From: an uncultured Oscillibacter sp.
GTDB lineage: Bacteria > Bacillota > Clostridia > Oscillospirales > Oscillospiraceae
Reading direction: 5' to 3'
Assembly: GCA_900770295.1 (NCBI GenBank)
Contig: CAAGJQ010000146.1
Coordinates: 1 to 62,213, forward strand
DNA: 62,213 bases
Each line of letters starts with the position of its first letter. The stretch's first letter is position 1. The notes under the pieces are model-generated. The model was given only the letters and a program-made list of their open reading frames with translations, was not told the origin of the DNA and did not search any database. The position numbers and the translations under genes are program-made. This document shows positions 57,481 to 62,213 of the stretch, in pieces.

Positions 57481-58347
57481 TTACTGAAGTTCAATTTGAG
57501 TCAAGGGCTGCCAAACGCAGCGCGGGATCATCTTTTCTTCATTCTCTCGTGGAAGGTTTATGAACGCCTCAACATCTTCGTTAGGGAACCGGGAATGGCA
57601 ATAGGCGGGCCATACGCCGACTGGCACAATGCCGACCTTCTCCATGCCTAATAGCCGGGACTTCAACAGCTCCGCCTGAGAGATGACCACAGGGAGTCCT
57701 GCACGGTGGAGAGCCAGGAAGAACTTGATAGCCTCGACAGATCGCCAGGTGGAAGAACCAGCGACATGCAGAGAATATCCATCATTATCGGCGACAACGT
57801 ACAGATCAACATGGGTGGAGTTCCCTCCGCGGCAAACTTCCCAAGGATGTCCGCCATGCCGGGTGCTGTCGTGGTACCACGTAGAGAATTCTGTTGGTGA
57901 GTCCGGGTCGATTTCTCCCAGTCCCGAATCGCGACCATCTGCATGCTTGAAATACTGCTCACGAGGGGATAGCTCCGATCCGGCATAGTTATTCGCCTTG
58001 TAGCCCATAGCGCAGAAGCGATAGAAGTCGTTTGCCGTTACAGCGGGAAGCTTTGATTTTAGCTGTGCTTTATCGCTCACCGCACATGCAACAAACTCGT
58101 CCACTTCCTCTTGGGAAAGATTCTCAAAGTATTCTGCCCGCCCTTCAGGATAGAGATCCCATAGATCCTTTCGTAGAATCGTTCCAGTCCTATGCCTTGC
58201 CGGTAAGTTCTTCTCAACGAGCTCATTGTATATTCCTTCTTCAAGAGCTTCGATGCTGTTGCGGACAGACTCGATCAACCATTCAATGAATGGAGATACA
58301 TCGTTTTTCAACGCGCTTTTTCGAACACTTCCTTCCTGCTCAAGCAC
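57481..58347 (-). CDS. Unknown mobile-element protein, 5' end joined to a broken MBL gene
   Basis: A 288-residue frame with a plain soluble composition and blocks such as TANDFYRFCAMGYKANNYAG, DSTRHGGHPWEVCRGGNSTHVDLYVV and GLPVVISQAELLKSRLLG. I do not recognise the family. The 5' end overlaps the end of the MBL lipoprotein gene in another frame, and no ATG or good ribosome site begins it (GTG at 58347, or TTG about 12 codons in). Its original start was probably lost when the two sequences were joined near 58330-58350. Confidence 0.6.
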   Translation of the reverse strand: MLEQEGSVRKSALKNDVSPFIEWLIESVRNSIEALEEGIYNELVEKNLPARHRTGTILRKDLWDLYPEGRAEYFENLSQEEVDEFVACAVSDKAQLKSKLPAVTANDFYRFCAMGYKANNYAGSELSPREQYFKHADGRDSGLGEIDPDSPTEFSTWYHDSTRHGGHPWEVCRGGNSTHVDLYVVADNDGYSLHVAGSSTWRSVEAIKFFLALHRAGLPVVISQAELLKSRLLGMEKVGIVPVGVWPAYCHSRFPNEDVEAFINLPRENEEKMIPRCVWQPLTQIELQ

Positions 58348-58856
58348 ATGCTGGTGCTTGAGCAGTAATTCAGGGCACCGGAAAGGCCACCTATGTGATC
58401 CGAGTGGGCGTGAGTGGCCACAATATAGTTGAGATGGTCTACCCCCAACTTCTTCAGGTAGGCGTAGACCTTGCTGGACTCAGATGCCTCGCCGCCGTCG
58501 ATGAGCATGGCTTTTCCATCGCATAGGATGAGAGAACAGTCCCCCTGACCGACATCAATGAAGTGGACTTCAAAAGTTGAGTTTTCGGGTGGAGCCGTTG
58601 CCTCCGGTGCAGGAGTCTGCTGTGGCAGCGAGTTGGGTGGTTCAGTAGGACTTTGCCCCGTCTCTTCGTCCACACCCTGCTCATTCTGCCTGTTTTCTTC
58701 ACTATCCGTTATATCCGTTTGCGGCAGCTGCACGACCTCTTCAGAAGCAATTACATCTGAGTTGTCCGGCAACGCCGGTTCCATGCCCTCAGCTGCTCCG
58801 CATCCTGACAGAAGGAGCAGGAGGGCCATCAACCAAATTGTCATTTTCCTTTTCAT
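58308..58856 (-). pseudogene. MBL-fold lipoprotein (ComEC/Rec2 C-domain-like), truncated
   Basis: The frame encodes a lipoprotein signal (LLLLLSGC), an acidic Glu/Pro-rich linker, and the start of a metallo-beta-lactamase domain: EVHFIDVGQGDCSLILCDGKAMLIDGGE and the metal motif THAHSDHIGG. Immediately after LSGALNYC the sequence changes to SSTSMCLSRKEVFEKAR and stops. About half to two-thirds of the domain is gone, including later metal ligands, so it should be inactive. The ATG at 58856 follows GAGGGA. The fusion point overlaps an 9-bp inverted repeat (CTCAAGCAC/GTGCTTGAG). Confidence 0.8.
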
Positions 58857-58910
58857 AGGCACATTCCCTCACTTTCATGTGTCTATTGTAAATAAGGTGC
58901 CGTCCAATAA

Positions 58911-59120
58911 TCAGGACAGCACCTTGTTTTCATATTCGTCCTGGAGGCGCAGAGCCACCATTCCATGCCTGGTAATCTTCTGGCTGAGCGTTACCAGCTC
59001 TGAAGAACTCAATGCAGCGCCGCTCTCAATCATCCCTTTGCCTCGCTTTCTGTACTTCAGTATGTACCGCCAGTGATATTCAATGCGACACGCAAGCCAG
59101 AAACCATACAATTGCTTCAT
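58911..59120 (-). CDS. Small basic protein downstream of an operator-controlled promoter
   Basis: A 69-residue basic protein, MKQLYGFWLACRIEYHWRYILKYRKRG then SGAALSSSELVTLSQKITRHGMVALRLQDEYE. Similar short proteins are common on Clostridia conjugative elements; function unknown to me. AGGAGGAT precedes the start. Its promoter overlaps a palindrome that the neighbouring XRE regulator may bind. Confidence 0.7.
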   Translation of the reverse strand: MKQLYGFWLACRIEYHWRYILKYRKRGKGMIESGAALSSSELVTLSQKITRHGMVALRLQDEYENKVLS

Positions 59121-59149
59121 AAGCCATCCTCCTGTAATACTACCATTTC

Positions 59150-59193
59150 AAAGTATTTCTACAAGAAATACTTTAGCACAGGAGTTTTGTCAA
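59150..59193 (-). promoter_or_regulatory. Promoter with palindromic operator before the 69-residue gene
   Basis: TTGACA (59188-59193 complement) is 17 bases from TATTTC (59165-59170 complement). The -10 lies inside AAAGTATTTCT-ACA-AGAAATACTTT (59150-59174), a perfect 11-bp inverted repeat suited to an XRE-type repressor. Confidence 0.7.
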
Positions 59194-59221
59194 AGGTTGT
59201 CGAACGCAGTCACGAAACGGC

Positions 59222-59251
59222 AAAAAAACTCCACGCGCAAGCCGCGTGGAG
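59222..59251 (-). terminator. Terminator of the XRE regulator gene
   Basis: CTCCACGCG (59229-59237) pairs with 59243-59251; a run of seven T follows on the minus strand (59222-59228). Confidence 0.9.
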
Positions 59252-59268
59252 CAACTGCAAATATAGAG

Positions 59269-59604
59269 TTATGATTGCTTTGCATTCTCCTCGTTGATCA
59301 TCACATCGAGAATGCGCATGATTTTCCTTTGCTCTTCCGTTGGAAGTGCCGCCAGTTTCTCTGAGATCTCCGAGCTGGCAGTTGAGGTGGATACATCCAG
59401 GACATCACGCAGCAGCGTATTCGCATCTACTTTCAAGGCGTTTGCGATGGAAATGAATGTTTCAAACTTCGGTAATTTGAAGCCGCACTCCAGATTGCTC
59501 AAGTACTTCGGCGTCAAATCAACCATTTGCGCCAAATCAGCTTGCGTCATCCCTCTGGACTTCCTGATCAGCTTGATTCGGTTCCCAATCTTCTTTGCGT
59601 CCAA
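59269..59604 (-). CDS. XRE-family (Cro/CI-like) transcriptional regulator
   Basis: A 111-residue repressor-like protein. The helix-turn-helix is at about residues 8-62 (NRIKLIRKSRGMTQADLAQMVDLTPKYLSNLECG). The C-terminal part is Ser/Thr-rich then helical (LPTEEQRKIMRILDVMINEE). A TTG at 59604 is taken as the start because AGGAGG lies seven bases before it, whereas the GTG two codons earlier touches that site. It lies upstream of, and on the same strand as, the operator-controlled small gene, and is a likely local regulator. Confidence 0.85.
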   Translation of the reverse strand: MDAKKIGNRIKLIRKSRGMTQADLAQMVDLTPKYLSNLECGFKLPKFETFISIANALKVDANTLLRDVLDVSTSTASSEISEKLAALPTEEQRKIMRILDVMINEENAKQS

Positions 59605-59714
59605 GCACACACCTCCTATTAGATAGATTTCTTCCTGTTGGTAGTATATACAACGGCACTTTCCCTATAAATCCACCAGTCAAAAGACATCCATCAAATA
59701 GAAAGACTTGCCAA

Positions 59715-59759
59715 CAAAAAAACAGCCCACCGACATTTCGCAAAGGGGCCGGTGGGCTG
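59715..59759 (-). terminator. Terminator of the metalloprotease gene
   Basis: CAGCCCACCG (59723-59732) pairs with 59750-59759; eight A at 59715-59722 give a U-run on the minus strand, about 100 bases past the stop. Confidence 0.85.
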
Positions 59760-59855
59760 CTTGGTCAGATGAGATCAACTCTTTTGAGTTTTTTCTTGAT
59801 GCGTCTGAATTATCTTTGTGAGCATTCTCTATGAATGATAGAAGCCTATTTGTTT

Positions 59856-60926
59856 TCAGCGCCCCCAATCGTTGGTTGACAACTTCTCCATGTAGGCGTA
59901 GGTCTGCGGTGCGGCGCTTCGGAATGCTTCCATGCGTTTTTCATTGCCGTTGTATGTGATCCAGTAGACGAAGCAATCGGCAAAGTATTCCCGGCTGTTG
60001 GTCTTGGCGTAGTCCCGGAGACCGGAGCCCTGTGCCTCGGCAAGATACAGCTGCTCATGCTCCGCGGGGAAGCCCAATGCTCCGTCCAAGAAATGTCCGA
60101 ACTCATGGATGGTGGCCTTGGCGTCGGAGACATAGATGATTTTCTTTCCGTAGCTGGTAGCGCCGATGCAGGACATATCAAGGCGGTCACTGAGATCTGC
60201 CATGAAGTCAAAGTCGATGCGGTAGGTCCAGCCCGCTTCATTGAACGCCGCAAGGATCGGTTCCGGTACGCGGCGCAGCTCCAGCAGGAAGTCGTTTGTA
60301 TGCACCCCTGTCGGATTCTCCAGCTTCACCGGTGCGGGAGGCGCCTCCACCGCAAAGCTCTGCGTCAGGATGGCGTGGAGCAGCTGTGCCGCCTCGCCGC
60401 GAGTGACGATCTCACTTGCCGTGGCGTCAACGGGGCAGAGCTGAAGCTCACAGCCCACACGCAGGTAATTGTCGTAGGCAGATAAATTCGTTCCTCCCTC
60501 ATAGAGCAAGCTGTCATAGACTGGCACCCCGGCTGCGGACAGGGCGCTTTCGTAGAGCGCACCACGGCACATTCTCGTATCTGTCGCGGAGAGAGCGGTT
60601 ACGTTCAGCCAACCCTTTTGACAGGCTTGTTCTGTGGCGCTTCGTCCCAAATCAGCCCATGTTTCGCCGCTTGTTTCCAGTCCGTAGGCACGGCAGAGCA
60701 TGACTGCCCATTGCCGCACCGTGACAGGCTGCGCTGGGGAAAAGGTGTTGGCTTCGGTGCCTTTTGTGATCCCATGCTCCGCCAGATACATGACACTCTC
60801 ATAGCAGGCGGCATCCCCCGGCACGTCGGCAAAGCCCTCACAGGCGGCGGATGCGGTATTCGACAAAATCAGCGCCAGGGCAAAGGCCACGAGTGTCAGC
60901 GCTGTACTTCTAACGATAGTTCTCAT
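59856..60926 (-). CDS. Secreted SLH-linked zinc metalloprotease, anthrax-lethal-factor-like (ATLF) domain
   Basis: A 356-residue exported protein. A signal peptide ends NTASAA; two or three S-layer-homology-like units follow (CEGFADVPGDAACYESVMYLAEHGITKGTEANTFSPAQPVTV, then DLGRSATEQACQKGWLN). The C-terminal domain (about 215-356) has the zinc-binding helix TIHEFGHFLDGALG (HExxH) and a later glutamate in TNSREYFADCFVYW, the layout of ATLF-type peptidases. The ATG at 60926 follows GGAGG; an upstream frame has no signal. It probably acts at the cell surface on peptide or protein substrates. It lies as cargo between conjugation genes and a regulator. Confidence 0.82.
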   Translation of the reverse strand: MRTIVRSTALTLVAFALALILSNTASAACEGFADVPGDAACYESVMYLAEHGITKGTEANTFSPAQPVTVRQWAVMLCRAYGLETSGETWADLGRSATEQACQKGWLNVTALSATDTRMCRGALYESALSAAGVPVYDSLLYEGGTNLSAYDNYLRVGCELQLCPVDATASEIVTRGEAAQLLHAILTQSFAVEAPPAPVKLENPTGVHTNDFLLELRRVPEPILAAFNEAGWTYRIDFDFMADLSDRLDMSCIGATSYGKKIIYVSDAKATIHEFGHFLDGALGFPAEHEQLYLAEAQGSGLRDYAKTNSREYFADCFVYWITYNGNEKRMEAFRSAAPQTYAYMEKLSTNDWGR

Positions 60927-61030
60927 ATAGATATCCTCCATATTCTTGTTTTTCCTCTGTCGGATATCCTCCGATAGAGTAGGCTCTTCTGGGGGCGACA
61001 TCATGTCACCACCCTATAGCCAGCAAAAAG

Positions 61031-61336
61031 TCACAGTTCTCCCTTGGCGGAAGTCTGTGACTTTTCCTGGTCGTCTTTCATTTTCAGACGATAAAGGTTG
61101 CTGGTGAGGCTGCCGTTTTTTCGGTGTCGCTGGTGCTTCTCCACCAGCCCTGCGTGCTCCAAATCTCCCAACGCTCTCTGTACGGTGCGGGGTGAGAGCT
61201 CCAGCTCACGGGCGATGGTTTTGATCCCCGGCCAGCAGACGCCAGAGGCATCGGACCTGTCCCGCAGGTAGATGTAGACGGTTTTCGCCCGGTGGCCCAG
61301 TTCCTCCTCGGCGTAGATAAAATTAAACCGGCTCAT
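61031..61336 (-). CDS. Helix-turn-helix protein (HTH_36/replication-initiator-like)
   Basis: A 101-residue winged-helix protein: FIYAEEELGHRAKTVYIYLRDRSDASGVCWPGIKTIARELELSPRTVQRALGDLEHAGLVEKHQRHRKNG. This matches the HTH_36 type found near conjugation genes of Clostridia elements. The ATG at 61336 overlaps the coupling-protein stop (ATGA) and follows GGGAGGG. Role as a transfer-gene or replication regulator is inferred from family and position. Confidence 0.85.
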   Translation of the reverse strand: MSRFNFIYAEEELGHRAKTVYIYLRDRSDASGVCWPGIKTIARELELSPRTVQRALGDLEHAGLVEKHQRHRKNGSLTSNLYRLKMKDDQEKSQTSAKGEL

Positions 61337-62213
61337 GTGCTCCCTCCCATATTGTAGGGGCTTCCTCCACCGGGATAGCGACTCCGGATGTTGGCGATCA
61401 GCTCCTCCTTGTTGACGTAAGCCACTTTCCGCGCGGCCTGCTCCGGCATCCGGTAGCCCTCTGGATCGAAGGTAATGCCCCAATCCAGGAACAGCCGCAG
61501 CTTCGTCCGCATGGGATGTGTGCCGGTCTTCATGACCACGAATTCTCCCTTGGGAATGGACTTGAGCTCGTCCGGCGTCATGAGCGGCCGCTCCATCATT
61601 TGCAGGGACTGGTTATTGCTGTCCTTGCCCTGACTGACGGAACCGGAAAGGACTGTCCTGCTCCCAAGTGCCGAGGAAAGCGCCTCCGCCGTCTTACTCT
61701 GTGGAGAGAATCCGCCGAAGATGGTATCCTGACAGTTATCGCAAATGATCTCCGCGCCTTCTTTCCCGTAGTTCTTTTCAAGCTGGGCCAGCGATTGGAT
61801 GATCGGCATCAGCGTCAGTCCACGGGAGCGCCCCGCGCTGAACAGGGGCAGGATATCAAAGGGCGGCATGGTCCCCAGTTCGTCACAGTAGAAGATGACA
61901 CGGTTTTTGAGTCTGCCTCCATTTTCATCCGCCACGGAAAACAGCTCACGGGAGAGGTTCTGGATCATCAGTCCGGCAATGAAGTTCTTGGCCGGATCTT
62001 CTTCCGGCAGGATGAGAAAGATGGCGCACTTTTCGGATGCGAACATCTCGGCATTGATGGGGCTGTCGTAGCAAATGACCTGCTCCAGCTCCGTGTCGAG
62101 GAAGGCATTCAGACGGGAGAGCACCGTGGACATGACGGATGCCATGGACTGATCCGAGCTGTTGAGGGCAGCTCCCGCCAGCCAGCGTGCCTTGTGTTCG
62201 GATGGCAGGAGAT
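61333..62213 (-). CDS. TraG/VirD4-type coupling protein, CD1115 family (partial, 5' end off window)
   Basis: The frame is open from the right edge to a stop at 61333, giving the last 292 residues. It has INAEMFASEKCAIFLILPEEDPAKNFIAGLMI, the Walker B region NRVIFYCDELGTMPPFDILPLFSAGRSRGL and IIQSLAQLEKNYG..ICDNCQDTIFGG, all characteristic of the VirD4-like ATPases of Clostridia conjugative elements. It brings relaxase-bound DNA to the mating channel. It marks the window's right part as a conjugative element. The Walker A motif lies beyond the edge. Confidence 0.93.
   Translation of the reverse strand, partial: LLPSEHKARWLAGAALNSSDQSMASVMSTVLSRLNAFLDTELEQVICYDSPINAEMFASEKCAIFLILPEEDPAKNFIAGLMIQNLSRELFSVADENGGRLKNRVIFYCDELGTMPPFDILPLFSAGRSRGLTLMPIIQSLAQLEKNYGKEGAEIICDNCQDTIFGGFSPQSKTAEALSSALGSRTVLSGSVSQGKDSNNQSLQMMERPLMTPDELKSIPKGEFVVMKTGTHPMRTKLRLFLDWGITFDPEGYRMPEQAARKVAYVNKEELIANIRSRYPGGGSPYNMGGST

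Overview
The window looks like a moderately GC-rich gut-type member of the Clostridia, most likely Oscillospirales. The basis is a Firmicutes-style T-box before trpBA, a CIRCE operator before an Hsp20 gene, an ECF sigma/RsgI-like pair, SLH-domain exported proteins and a CD1115-type conjugation coupling protein. This placement is inference from gene content, not from a marker gene.

Region by region. 1-104 is the 3' end of glutamate dehydrogenase with its terminator. 242-2288 (minus) is an ECF sigma factor with its PepSY-containing RsgI-like anti-sigma partner. 2740-19360 (minus) is a single tightly packed run of 16 genes behind one near-consensus promoter at 19417-19445. In transcription order it encodes a KDPG/KHG aldolase, KDG kinase, an aldolase fused to a VOC-like domain, a flavin reductase, an aminotransferase, an M20 dipeptidase, a DUF917 protein, a ribose-type ABC importer (ATPase, permease, then an iron-sulfur flavoprotein, then the binding protein), a second DUF917 protein, a small protein, and the FAD, 2Fe-2S and molybdenum subunits of a xanthine-dehydrogenase-type hydroxylase. 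A divergent IclR regulator (19597) and a chain of TTTCAT/ATGAAA half-sites probably control it. This is the best candidate for an undescribed pathway: import of a compound carrying both a sugar-acid part and an oxidisable, amide-bearing ring.

20705-21842 holds a CIRCE-controlled Hsp20 and a short MarR protein. 22027-26965 (minus) is a second, independent ribose-type importer with an FGGY kinase. 27162-29127 is trpBA under a T-box. 29837-38419 (plus) is a 2,860-residue secreted repeat protein with PKD and Cys-rich repeats. It is followed by surface-polysaccharide remnants: a truncated KdsD, an internally shortened acyltransferase and a KdsC-like phosphatase. 40544-43224 (minus) is two small units that share a TetR-type operator.

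From 43442 the chromosome gives way to integrated material. The 3' half of an initiator tRNA (an attachment-site scar) is followed by HepT/MntA, a DUF4367-like fragment, a beta-helix lipoprotein, a tyrosine recombinase with a small partner gene, a 5'-nucleotidase, a second beta-helix lipoprotein, an SLH protein, and a mosaic of small mobile-element genes (SLOG protein, metallophosphoesterase cassette, XRE regulator, truncated MBL lipoprotein). Last come a predicted SLH-linked zinc metalloprotease and the end of a TraG/VirD4-type coupling protein that runs off the right edge. Several genes in this half are truncated or joined, consistent with repeated insertion and deletion.
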